Assembly: GCA_900553345.1 (NCBI GenBank)
Contig: USDE01000019.1
Coordinates: 1-12,025 of the forward strand
Reading direction: 5' to 3'
DNA length: 12,025 nt
Origin: an uncultured Collinsella sp.
GTDB lineage: Bacteria > Actinomycetota > Coriobacteriia > Coriobacteriales > Coriobacteriaceae
The notes beneath the pieces were generated by a model. The model saw only the letters and a program-made list of their open reading frames with translations. It had not been told where the DNA came from and searched no databases. This document shows positions 1 through 6,600 of the stretch, one piece after another. The position numbers and the translations under genes were made by a program. Numbering within the stretch: the first letter of the stretch is position 1; each line of letters opens with the position of its first letter.

Positions 1-2322
1 ATCGCCGCCGAGCGCCTTGAGCTGAGCCAGGATTTGCTGGGCTGCCGTATCACTCTCAAGATACGTCGAGAATGCGGCAGAGAGCTTTGACGCGTCCTTA
101 AGATCTTCGGGCGACAGTGCCTTAAACTGATCAGACTGCAAAAAGCCCTCAAACAGCTGGTTGGCTAGTGTTCCCACCTGCTGCATTTGCTCGGGCGTGA
201 GTTCCAGACCGTCAAAGATACCCGAGAAATCTGGAGTTGGCGCTTTTGCCATGATGTCGCTGAAGTCGATGTCCTTGCCAACGCCCGAAAGGTCAATGTC
301 CAGCCCCGACAGATCGATGCCAGAAAGGTCCATACCGCCGGCCGCACCCGAAAGTGCAGACGTATCGAACGAGAACGCGCTCTTGAGCGCCGCCTCGTCC
401 ACACTGAACATGCTGCCCAGATCCACGCCTTGCTTGGCCTCGCCTTGCAGTTCGTCGAAGGTTTTGCCCGTAAAGACATCCGTCTCGGGGTGGTCGAGTT
501 GCTCCTGCACAATCTGCAAATCGGCGGCGCGCTCCATAAGCTGGCGAGTCAGCGCATGCGTATAGGCAATGCCCGGAGACAACGCACTCGCGTTGGCTGT
601 CTCGTTAGGTCGCACCACGCCCACAATGTGCACGTCAATACCGTCGGCAACCTTGGCAGCCATAAAGTCGGCGTCGTCAGACATGTCGGTCCACATGCCG
701 GTCTCTTCGTTTTTGCGATAGGCATCGGCCGGCGACAGCACCTTAAACGTCGTGGACAACGCATCATCATAGGTAAAGTCGGCGCCGGTCTCGGGCGTCT
801 CGATCTTACCGTCGGCCGTCATGGCACTGTTTACCAGATCGTTGAGCTCATCGATATCCAGCGCACCGATGCTGTAGAGCGTATAGTCGCCCACCGTACC
901 GCGGCTCGAAAGCACCATCACGGCTTCGTTTGCGGTCGTGGGCCAATGACCGGCGACGACATCGTACTGGCTGTCGAGCAGGCTCTGGTCTTCAATCATC
1001 TCGTTAAAGACCGAGGTTCCCATGGATTCCATGCTCACCGTTGCCGCCGAGCTCGCGCCTCCGCTCATGGCCTCGGTCATGGCGTTGGGCACCAGCCGGA
1101 CAGGCTTCTCATCGCCCTTGCCGGCACGATAGACAACCGGCGATACACCGTAGCCATACTGGATGGCGTTGACCTCTTTGTCGATACCATCGCCGCCGTC
1201 GTCAAGCCATGCCTTAAAGCTTGTCATGTCGTTGGACTTAACGCTCGCAAACATATCCTTTACGGCCGTGACCACGGGAATCTTATCGGTTCCCTGAGCC
1301 TTGCCGTCGGTACCGTCGTCGGACGAATCCTCGCCGTTGGACGCCTCGTCATCCGTGGCCCCCTGTCCGCCCATCATGGACGACAGGTCGTAATCCTGCT
1401 TGGAAATGGTGAGCGGGTAGCTCGAGAGCGTATCCTCCTCGACCTTTTTGATGTAGCCGTTTACGCCGTTGGACAGCGCCAGAATCGCCGCGATGCCGAT
1501 AATGCCAATCGAGCCCGCAAAAGCAGTCATGGCCGTGCGGCCTTTTTTGGTCATGAGGTTGCGGGCAGAAAGCCCCAGCGCCGTCACAAAGCTCATCGAG
1601 GTTTTGCGCGTAGGCTTTGCCTCGCGGCGCGTGGCGTCAGCGACATCGAAAGGATCGGAATCGTCGGTGATCTTGCCGTCCGCCAGGTTGACGATGCGCG
1701 TGGCGTATTGGTACGCCAGCTCGGGATTATGCGTGACCATAATAACCAGACGGTCGCGCGCCACGTCCTTGAGCAAGTCCATGACCTGCACGGACGTTGT
1801 GGAATCCAAGGCGCCGGTCGGCTCGTCTGCCAGCACAATCTCGGGATCGTTAATCAGGGCGCGGGCGATGGCCACGCGCTGCATCTGTCCGCCCGATAGC
1901 TGGCTCGGGCGCTTGTTAACGTGCTCGCCCAAGCCGACTTTCTCCAACGCCTCGCGCGCACGCTGGCGGCGCTCGGCATGCCCCACGCCCGTGAGCGTGA
2001 GCGCCAGCTCCACGTTTTCCAAAATGGTCTGATGCGGAATGAGGTTATAGCTTTGGAACACAAAGCCGATGCGGTTGTTGCGATAGGCATCCCAATCGCG
2101 GTCACGGAAGTCCTTGGTCGAAATACCGTCAATCAACAGGTCACCGGAATCAAAGTGGTCCAGCCCACCGATAACGTTGAGCATTGTGGTTTTGCCCGAG
2201 CCCGAGGGACCCAGAATGGCCACGAACTCGTTATCGCGAAAAGCCAGGCTCACGTTATCGAGCGCCACCTGCGTAAACGACTGTGTGACGTACCTTTTGC
2301 AAATACCTTTGAGCTCCAACAT
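1..2322 (-). CDS. MacB-like ABC transporter, fused ATP-binding/permease protein (3' end outside window)
   Basis: The protein is an N-terminal ABC ATPase fused to an FtsX/MacB-type permease; 774 codons are visible and the frame is still open at base 1. Visible ATPase motifs are Walker A GPSGSGKTT (residues 38-46), a Q-loop in FVFQSYNL (about 87-94), signature LSGGQ (142-146), Walker B IVLADEP (162-168) and switch histidine H198. A first membrane helix follows at about 262-285 (GRTAMTAFAGSIGIIGIAAI). The rest of the visible protein is a large extracytoplasmic domain of more than 480 residues, acidic and Ser/Gly rich. It includes a short DLSG-type repeat at residues 664-690. The closing three helices expected of the family should lie beyond the window. 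The start is ATG with GAGAGG (2332-2337) nine bases upstream. Family members export peptides, antibiotics or lipoproteins, or act as mechanotransmission systems; the substrate here cannot be told. The gene is separated from the next operon by a terminator, so it is probably a separate unit. Confidence 0.93.
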   Translation of the reverse strand, partial: MLELKGICKRYVTQSFTQVALDNVSLAFRDNEFVAILGPSGSGKTTMLNVIGGLDHFDSGDLLIDGISTKDFRDRDWDAYRNNRIGFVFQSYNLIPHQTILENVELALTLTGVGHAERRQRAREALEKVGLGEHVNKRPSQLSGGQMQRVAIARALINDPEIVLADEPTGALDSTTSVQVMDLLKDVARDRLVIMVTHNPELAYQYATRIVNLADGKITDDSDPFDVADATRREAKPTRKTSMSFVTALGLSARNLMTKKGRTAMTAFAGSIGIIGIAAILALSNGVNGYIKKVEEDTLSSYPLTISKQDYDLSSMMGGQGATDDEASNGEDSSDDGTDGKAQGTDKIPVVTAVKDMFASVKSNDMTSFKAWLDDGGDGIDKEVNAIQYGYGVSPVVYRAGKGDEKPVRLVPNAMTEAMSGGASSAATVSMESMGTSVFNEMIEDQSLLDSQYDVVAGHWPTTANEAVMVLSSRGTVGDYTLYSIGALDIDELNDLVNSAMTADGKIETPETGADFTYDDALSTTFKVLSPADAYRKNEETGMWTDMSDDADFMAAKVADGIDVHIVGVVRPNETANASALSPGIAYTHALTRQLMERAADLQIVQEQLDHPETDVFTGKTFDELQGEAKQGVDLGSMFSVDEAALKSAFSFDTSALSGAAGGMDLSGIDLSGLDIDLSGVGKDIDFSDIMAKAPTPDFSGIFDGLELTPEQMQQVGTLANQLFEGFLQSDQFKALSPEDLKDASKLSAAFSTYLESDTAAQQILAQLKALGGD

Positions 2323-2576
2323 GGACGGCAACCTCTCCCACGCGGACGCACTTGCCCGCTCTCCCCCGCCGTTCGTATTCGACGCGTTTGTCCTACTCTA
2401 TCCCCATTTTTTGCCGGAGCCAGTGAGGAATGTAGGGAACCGCGCCAAAAAACGAACGGGACGACGCCCAAAAGAAGAGGTCCCGAGCGGGACCTCTGTA
2501 TGGTGGAGATTATCTTGAAAGGCAGCGGACTACTCCGCACAGCGGCGCGCGATCCTCGCCATGCTTTACGCGTTTT
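2323..2576. other. Intergenic region between the ABC gene and the thioredoxin lipoprotein gene
   Basis: This 254-bp stretch lies between two minus-strand genes. It contains the intrinsic terminator at 2470-2497 and, next to the ABC gene, its Shine-Dalgarno site. The ABC gene promoter should lie at about 2340-2460. An A/T-rich patch there, TAGAGT on the minus strand at 2395-2400, could be a -10 element, but no credible -35 sits at the right distance. I see no convincing reading frame in it. Confidence 0.6.
2470..2497 (-). terminator. Rho-independent terminator of the microprotein/NapH-like/TlpA-like operon
   Basis: Read on the minus strand, a 10-bp perfect stem (AGAGGTCCCG with CGGGACCTCT, bases 2476-2497) closes on a very tight loop and is followed at once by TTCTTTT (2470-2476). 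It lies about 80 bases past the TAG of the thioredoxin lipoprotein gene and ahead of the ABC gene. It therefore ends the leftward operon and insulates the two transcripts. A T-rich tail follows only in the leftward direction. Confidence 0.85.
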
Positions 2577-3548
2577 CTACTGCTCGCTATTCGCAATCGC
2601 CTGGTCGATAAGCTTGTCGAGCGCTGCGCGCTGCTCAGCGGAGCTGATGGCTCCCACGATTGGATCCCCTACGATGTTGCCATTCTGATCGATGACATAC
2701 GTTGTCGGGAACGAGAACAAATTTGACGTAAACTTACCGGCCTCGCTATCCGACTTGAACCAGATGTTCTTATATGTCACGCCCTTCTTGCTCAGCACGT
2801 CCTTGGCATCTGCGATCTCGCCCTTGTTGCCATCGAGCGTAAAGGAATTGACGCCCACGACCTGGCCGCCCTTCTCGGCAAGCTCCTGATTCAGCTTCTC
2901 AAGATCGCCCAGCTCGCCCACGCACGGCTTGCAAGTAGTGAACCAGAAGTTCATGACGGTGACCTTGTTCTTAGAGAACAGCTCGTCGCTGTTCACGTCG
3001 TTGCCATCCAGGTCCTTGCCCGTAAAGCTGGGGAACTTCGTCGCCTCGCTCGAAGCATTGGCACCAGCCGTCATGCCAGCGGTCGAAGCGTCGACGCTCT
3101 CGCCTGCACTCGGCGTGCTTCCACAGCCGGGGAACTCCTTCTCCAGGCTCTCGAGCTTGTCCTCGATCTCCTTGATCTGCTGTGCACCGGCCTTGAGCGT
3201 CTTGAGCTCATCCGCCGTAAACTCATCCTTGGCGCCGTCGATGGTCTTGAGCAGGAAATCGCCGTAATTGCTGCCGTCCTCAATCATTGCCGAGTCTTTA
3301 TTTGCCGCATTGAATACCTTTTCCCACAGCGCGTTATCACTCGAAAAGATCTCGTTCTCCTTCTGCATGAGCTTCGCATACAGCTCGGCGGCCTCGTCGG
3401 CATTGGCCGGCTTCTGCGCAGTGAGTTCTGCGATCTTAGGATCGGAGCTCGCAGATTCGCTCGCATTGCCGCCAGGTGCCGAGCACGCCACAAGACACAA
3501 GGCCAGCACCGGCACCATAAACAGGGCCGCAATCTTAGAAAGCTTCAT
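2577..3548 (-). CDS. TlpA-like thioredoxin-fold lipoprotein with N-terminal helical extension
   Basis: This is a membrane-anchored extracytoplasmic thiol-disulfide oxidoreductase of the TlpA/ResA group, 323 residues from the chosen start. A lipoprotein signal ends in the lipobox L19-V-A-C22. A low-complexity linker follows, then a charged helical domain (about 36-140) with one extra cysteine, C142. A second Ser/Ala/Gly linker (143-170) leads to the thioredoxin domain (about 171-320). That domain carries the redox motif C206-K-P-C209 after the strand VMNFWFTT, and the cis-proline loop FSFP281TTYV. Family members are usually 150-200 residues, so the helical domain is an addition. An ATG two codons further upstream (3554) lies only one base from the GGAGG; the second ATG (3548) has ideal spacing and is preferred. 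The gene is 29 bases downstream of the NapH-like gene and last in the operon. The NapH-like protein is its likely source of electrons. The substrate is unknown. Confidence 0.92.
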   Translation of the reverse strand: MKLSKIAALFMVPVLALCLVACSAPGGNASESASSDPKIAELTAQKPANADEAAELYAKLMQKENEIFSSDNALWEKVFNAANKDSAMIEDGSNYGDFLLKTIDGAKDEFTADELKTLKAGAQQIKEIEDKLESLEKEFPGCGSTPSAGESVDASTAGMTAGANASSEATKFPSFTGKDLDGNDVNSDELFSKNKVTVMNFWFTTCKPCVGELGDLEKLNQELAEKGGQVVGVNSFTLDGNKGEIADAKDVLSKKGVTYKNIWFKSDSEAGKFTSNLFSFPTTYVIDQNGNIVGDPIVGAISSAEQRAALDKLIDQAIANSEQ

Positions 3549-3555
3549 AGTCATT

Positions 3556-3560
3556 CCTCC
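3556..3560 (-). promoter_or_regulatory. Ribosome binding site that decides the TlpA-like start
   Basis: GGAGG on the minus strand is separated by seven bases from the ATG at 3548 but by only one base from the ATG at 3554. The downstream ATG (reading MKLSK) is therefore the likely initiation codon. Confidence 0.8.
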
Positions 3561-3577
3561 GTTTTGTCGAAGCTTGT

Positions 3578-4480
3578 TTACTTTTTATCGGCGGGCAAGG
3601 GAAGCTTTTCCGCCGACACATCCAGGCCATAGCGATAGCTGATGGCATCGACGGGACAGGCCCCGATGCACTTTCCGCACCGGATGCATTCGGCATGATT
3701 GGGCGCGCGGACCACATCAACGTCCATCTGACAAGCCTTTGAGCACTTGCCGCACGAGACACATTTGCATGCGTCAACCCGAATCCCCAGTAGGGACACC
3801 CTATTCATGAGCGCATAGAATGCGCCGAGTGGACAAATCCATTTGCAGAAGGGGCGGTAGAACAAAACGCTCAGCACTACCACGGCAATGAGAACGGCAA
3901 GTTTCCAAGTAAAGAGCTGTCCCAACGCAGATCGAATGCCGGCATTGGCAATGGCCAGAGGAATGGCGCCCTCGAGCACACCCTGCGGACAGATGTACTT
4001 ACAAAAGAACGGGTCGCCCATGCCCACGTCGTTAACCACCAAGACGGGCAGCAGCACCACGGCAAACAACAGCACGACGTACTTGATGTACGTGAGCGGC
4101 TTGAGCTTTTTCGTGGAGAACTTTTTGCCGGGAATCTTATGAAGCAGCTCCTGAAGCCAGCCAAACGGGCACAGAAAGCCGCATACAAAGCGTCCCAGCA
4201 GCACGCCGAGCAAAATGAGCGTACCGGTAACGTAGTAGGAGAAGTTGAACTTAGATGAACCCACCACCGACTGGAACGACCCGATGGGGCACGCACCCGA
4301 TGCCGCGGGGCACGAATAGCAGTTAAGCCCGGGTACGCAGACTGTTTTTCCCGCGCCCTGATAGATGCCGCCTTTAGCAAAGTTTGGCAGGTGAATGTTG
4401 GTGATGAGCGTTGCCGCCGCCTGAATGAATCCGCGAATTCTGGCCAAAACATGCGACACGGTGTTTTTTCTTTTATCCAA
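3578..4480 (-). CDS. NapH-like membrane 4Fe-4S ferredoxin protein
   Basis: This 300-residue membrane electron-transfer protein resembles NapH/YccM/NosR-type polyferredoxins. Helices lie at about 16-30, 82-108, 131-152 and 192-212. The positive-inside rule places both ends in the cytoplasm. The first outside loop carries four cysteines, C48, C54, C57 and C64 (in CVPGLNC and later GACPIG). CxxxCP motifs occur at C100/C104, C160/C164 and C212/C216. The cytoplasmic C-terminus has two ferredoxin motifs: C240-x2-C243-x2-C246-x3-C250 and C265-x2-C268-x2-C271-x3-C275-P. The known family role is passing electrons between quinol or ferredoxin and extracytoplasmic partners. No nap, nos or mau catalytic genes are nearby; the partner appears to be the TlpA-like lipoprotein. 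Start: the TTG at 4480 gives MDKRKNTV and overlaps the end of the microprotein gene by eight bases (TTGGATAA), with GGAG ten bases upstream. A GTG at 4459 is the alternative. An open frame extends further upstream, but that part overlaps the microprotein gene. Confidence 0.9.
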   Translation of the reverse strand: MDKRKNTVSHVLARIRGFIQAAATLITNIHLPNFAKGGIYQGAGKTVCVPGLNCYSCPAASGACPIGSFQSVVGSSKFNFSYYVTGTLILLGVLLGRFVCGFLCPFGWLQELLHKIPGKKFSTKKLKPLTYIKYVVLLFAVVLLPVLVVNDVGMGDPFFCKYICPQGVLEGAIPLAIANAGIRSALGQLFTWKLAVLIAVVVLSVLFYRPFCKWICPLGAFYALMNRVSLLGIRVDACKCVSCGKCSKACQMDVDVVRAPNHAECIRCGKCIGACPVDAISYRYGLDVSAEKLPLPADKK

Positions 4481-4619
4481 TTCCGATACACTCCAAGCAC
4501 AGCCTAATCGCCTTGGCCAGCACGGCATCCGCCTCGCCACGCATAACGCCAAAGCACACCATGGCCACACCGACGATCAGCAACGCAACCTGCATTACAG
4601 GTTTTATCGCTTTGAACAA
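4473..4619 (-). CDS. CD1871A-type CXXC motif membrane microprotein (48 aa, TTG start)
   Basis: This small gene is easily missed because it starts with TTG. It encodes 48 residues: a basic N-terminus (MFKAIKP), one membrane helix (about 8-27), then RGEADAVLAKAIRL and the ending CLECIGIG with the redox-like motif C41-L-E-C44. It matches my memory of the CD1871A family of CXXC microproteins, whose members end in nearly the same sequence and sit beside 4Fe-4S and TlpA genes in anaerobic Firmicutes and Actinobacteria. By the positive-inside rule the CXXC faces outward. The Shine-Dalgarno site AAAGGAG (4628-4634) lies eight bases before the TTG at 4619; an in-frame GTG at 4628 overlaps that site and is less likely. 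It is first in the operon, and its end overlaps the NapH-like start, suggesting translational coupling. The function is unproven; a thiol relay or an assembly factor for the NapH-like protein is my inference. Confidence 0.85.
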   Translation of the reverse strand: MFKAIKPVMQVALLIVGVAMVCFGVMRGEADAVLAKAIRLCLECIGIG

Positions 4620-4627
4620 CTTGACCA

Positions 4628-4634
4628 CTCCTTT
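4628..4634 (-). promoter_or_regulatory. Ribosome binding site supporting a TTG start
   Basis: AAAGGAG on the minus strand is a near-perfect anti-16S match, eight bases ahead of the TTG at 4619. It is the main evidence that the 48-codon frame is translated from TTG and not from the GTG that overlaps this site. Confidence 0.75.
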
Positions 4635-4652
4635 CGTCACGCGACCTATTGG

Positions 4653-4680
4653 ACCATATCGACTATAAAATCCGTGTTAA
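4653..4680 (-). promoter_or_regulatory. Possible sigma-70-type promoter for the leftward redox operon
   Basis: On the minus strand, TTAACA (4675-4680; five of six to TTGACA) is followed after 16 bases by TATGGT (4653-4658; four of six to TATAAT). A start of transcription near 4646 would leave a leader of about 27 bases before the TTG. It lies in the 91-bp divergent region shared with the two-component operon. Confidence 0.35.
4664..4671 (+). promoter_or_regulatory. Possible -10 element for the two-component operon
   Basis: TATAAAAT lies about 40 bases upstream of the response regulator ATG. No good -35 element stands 16-18 bases before it, as is common for promoters that depend on an activator. 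It overlaps the putative leftward promoter, so the two directions may exclude each other or share an operator. This is a weak call. Confidence 0.25.
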
Positions 4681-4698
4681 GCGCGATTTGAAATGTGC

Positions 4699-4704
4699 AA
4701 GGAG
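4699..4704 (+). promoter_or_regulatory. Ribosome binding site that decides the response regulator start
   Basis: AAGGAG lies six bases before the ATG at 4711. An in-frame ATG at 4693 would put this site inside the gene and add six residues (MCKETV) ahead of the canonical start of the receiver domain. Confidence 0.85.
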
Positions 4705-4710
4705 ACTGTT

Positions 4711-5385
4711 ATGCGTATTTTGATCGTCGAGGACGAGCAGGCGCTGTGTGACGCAATCGCGCGCAGCTTGCGAAACTTGGCGTACAGCGTCGACTGCTGT
4801 CACGACGGGCAGGAGGCGCTCGACCTGCTGGACGTTGAGGCCTTCGACCTCGTGGTACTCGACCTCAACCTTCCCCGTATCGACGGCATGACCGTACTCA
4901 GGGAACTTAGGAAAACTGACTGCGAGACCAAAGTGCTGATTCTGTCCGCACGTGGCGAAGTATCCGATAAAGTCGCCGGACTCGATGCCGGCGCCAACGA
5001 TTACCTCACCAAGCCGTTTCATCTGGACGAGCTTGCGGCAAGGATTCGCAGCCTTACCCTCAGACGCTTTACACAAAGCGACGTAGTTTTAACCTGCGGA
5101 AAGCTCAGCTTTGACACCAAGGCGCGCATCGCTTCCGTGGACAGCGAGGCTTTATCTCTTACGCGCAAGGAAACGGGAATCTTGGAATACCTGATGCTTA
5201 ATCAGGGGCGTCCGGTAAGTCAAGAGGAGCTTATCGAGCACGTTTGGGATAGCAGCGTGAACAGCTTTAGCAACGCAACCCGCGTTCACATCTCGTCACT
5301 CCGCAAAAAGCTGCGCAGCGCTTTGGGATACGACCCGATTCGTAATCGGATTGGAGAGGGCTACGTTATGGAGGATAGCGAATGA
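4711..5385 (+). CDS. OmpR/PhoB-family response regulator
   Basis: This is a 224-residue DNA-binding response regulator. The receiver domain (about 1-115) begins MRILIVEDE, with acidic pocket E7/D8, phospho-acceptor D51 in VVLDLNLP, switch S79 and conserved K101 in YLTKPF. The C-terminal winged-helix domain (about 125-222) has the family pattern LTRKETGILEYLM, then VHISSLRKKLR and the closing hairpin IGEGYVM. Its last four bases overlap the start of the sensor kinase gene (ATGA), so the two are co-translated and form a cognate pair. It is transcribed away from the microprotein/NapH-like/TlpA-like operon, across a 91-bp shared region. Control of that operon is likely by position but not shown by any operator I can recognise. 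The length is normal for the family. Confidence 0.95.
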   Translation: MRILIVEDEQALCDAIARSLRNLAYSVDCCHDGQEALDLLDVEAFDLVVLDLNLPRIDGMTVLRELRKTDCETKVLILSARGEVSDKVAGLDAGANDYLTKPFHLDELAARIRSLTLRRFTQSDVVLTCGKLSFDTKARIASVDSEALSLTRKETGILEYLMLNQGRPVSQEELIEHVWDSSVNSFSNATRVHISSLRKKLRSALGYDPIRNRIGEGYVMEDSE

Positions 5386-6533
5386 AAAGGCTTTCGCTGC
5401 AATGGCGCATAACGATTGTGACGGCACTGCTCACGTGTGCAGCATGCGTGCTGACGAACTGCCTGGTCGGCTATACGGGCATGCGCTACATGGATGCCAT
5501 CGGCAGTAACATCTCGGCCTTTAACGCAACCGGCGAAGATTCGCCCCAGGCGTTCGACCCAACGAAAGCGGTCCCCGATGACAGGGTCACGATCGTCGTA
5601 AACGACGCACAGGAGTCTTTTGGCACGACAGCCTGGTACATCACGGCTGGAGTCACACTCCTTGGCGGCGTGCTGGCATACTTTGTGAGCGGCCGTGCAC
5701 TCAAACCGCTACGGGATTTCGCCGCCCAGGTAGAGCGCGTGCAGCCTGACAACCTAAGCGAAATCAGACTCAGTGAAGATGTGCCCACCGAGCTACAACG
5801 ATGCAGCGCCTCTTTCAACGACATGATCGCCCGTCTTGGCGAAGGATTCTCTGCACAGCGTCAGTTTACCGGCAACGCCGCACACGAGCTGCGCACCCCG
5901 CTCGCCCTTATGCAAGCACAGATTGAACTATTCATCTCCGAGCACTCCGGTTTGCAACCAGAAACAGCCGAGCTGCTCGGCCTGCTACAAGAACAAACCG
6001 AGCGCATGTCTCGAATGACCAAGGTATTGCTTGAAATGAGTGAGCTCCGCAGCGTTCCTTGCGAGGACGATGTTGAACTCGGTCCCTTGTCCGAAGAGGT
6101 CCTCACTGACCTTGCGCCACTTGCCGAAAATAGGAGCATAGCCCTCAACTGTGCTGGAGACGCTTTAGTAATCGGGAGCGACACGCTCCTCTATCGGTTG
6201 CTGTTCAACCTGGCCGAAAACGCCATCCGTTACAGTCGCTCCGGCTCGACTGTCAATGTCTCCATCAGCGACAGCGACAGCCACGTGCTCCTGCGAGTCA
6301 AAGATGAGGGCCCGGGAATACCCAAGCAGTACCGAGAGAGCATCTTCCAGCCGTTCTTTCGTCTAGACAAATCCCGCAGCAGGGCATACGGCGGCGCAGG
6401 ACTCGGGCTAGCGCTTGTTTGGGAGATTGCAGCACTTCACGGTGGCACGGTAGAGGTCGAAACAAGTTCCGAGAACGGGGCTACCATGCTCGTAAGCCTT
6501 CCAAAACGATCCGCAGCGTTAACCGAACAGTAA
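5382..6533 (+). CDS. Sensor histidine kinase, cognate partner of the OmpR-type regulator
   Basis: This is a 383-residue membrane histidine kinase. The first helix (about 10-31) is unusual in holding three cysteines, C19, C22 and C27, the first two as CAAC. An external loop of about 50 residues (32-83) has no cysteines. The second helix is at about 85-103. A HAMP-like linker (about 104-157) leads to the HisKA domain with phospho-accepting H168 in AAHELRTPLA. The ATPase domain shows an N-box with N276 and N280, G1 motif DEGPGIP (308-314), F-box FQPFFRL (322-328) and G2 motif GGAGLGLAL (337-345). All catalytic boxes are intact. The loop is too short for a known ligand-binding domain, so the stimulus is probably read in or at the membrane. 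The ATGA overlap with the regulator gene makes the pairing secure. Confidence 0.95.
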   Translation: MKRLSLQWRITIVTALLTCAACVLTNCLVGYTGMRYMDAIGSNISAFNATGEDSPQAFDPTKAVPDDRVTIVVNDAQESFGTTAWYITAGVTLLGGVLAYFVSGRALKPLRDFAAQVERVQPDNLSEIRLSEDVPTELQRCSASFNDMIARLGEGFSAQRQFTGNAAHELRTPLALMQAQIELFISEHSGLQPETAELLGLLQEQTERMSRMTKVLLEMSELRSVPCEDDVELGPLSEEVLTDLAPLAENRSIALNCAGDALVIGSDTLLYRLLFNLAENAIRYSRSGSTVNVSISDSDSHVLLRVKDEGPGIPKQYRESIFQPFFRLDKSRSRAYGGAGLGLALVWEIAALHGGTVEVETSSENGATMLVSLPKRSAALTEQ

Positions 6534-6600
6534 AACGAAAGGGGTCCCGAGCAACAGGAGTACAATTGCTGCATTGTTGCCACCTGATGGGAGATGGAAG
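6534..6600 (+). other. Short gap between kinase gene and LuxR gene
   Basis: The gap is 67 bases, with no clear terminator after the kinase stop. It holds a 6-bp inverted repeat GCAACA/TGTTGC (6551-6556 and 6574-6579) around a -10-like TACAAT (6561-6566). The LuxR gene may thus have its own autoregulated promoter, or be read through from the two-component operon. The sequence alone cannot decide. Confidence 0.35.
6589..6593 (+). promoter_or_regulatory. Ribosome binding site that decides the LuxR start
   Basis: GGGAG stands seven bases before the ATG at 6601. A TTG at 6574 opens the same frame earlier but has no comparable site at a suitable distance, so the ATG is preferred. Confidence 0.75.

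Noticed and set aside
187..1899. 570-codon open frame on the plus strand
   Set aside because: It lies opposite the ABC transporter gene, whose translation shows all ATPase motifs. The opposing frame reads as Arg/His/Gly-rich noise, typical of antisense frames in GC-rich genes.
1921..2688. 255-codon plus-strand frame spanning the ABC gene start and the intergenic region
   Set aside because: It crosses a clear terminator and the start of a well-supported minus-strand gene, and its translation has no recognisable features.
4481..4570. N-terminal extension of the NapH-like protein to 330 residues
   Set aside because: The extra residues (MWPWCALALCVARR...) are the microprotein gene read in another frame. 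The TTG at 4480 gives a family-like N-terminus.
4649..4654. TTGGAC as a -35 element for the two-component operon
   Set aside because: The nearest -10-like sequence, TATAAA at 4664, is only nine bases away, too short for a sigma-70-type spacer.
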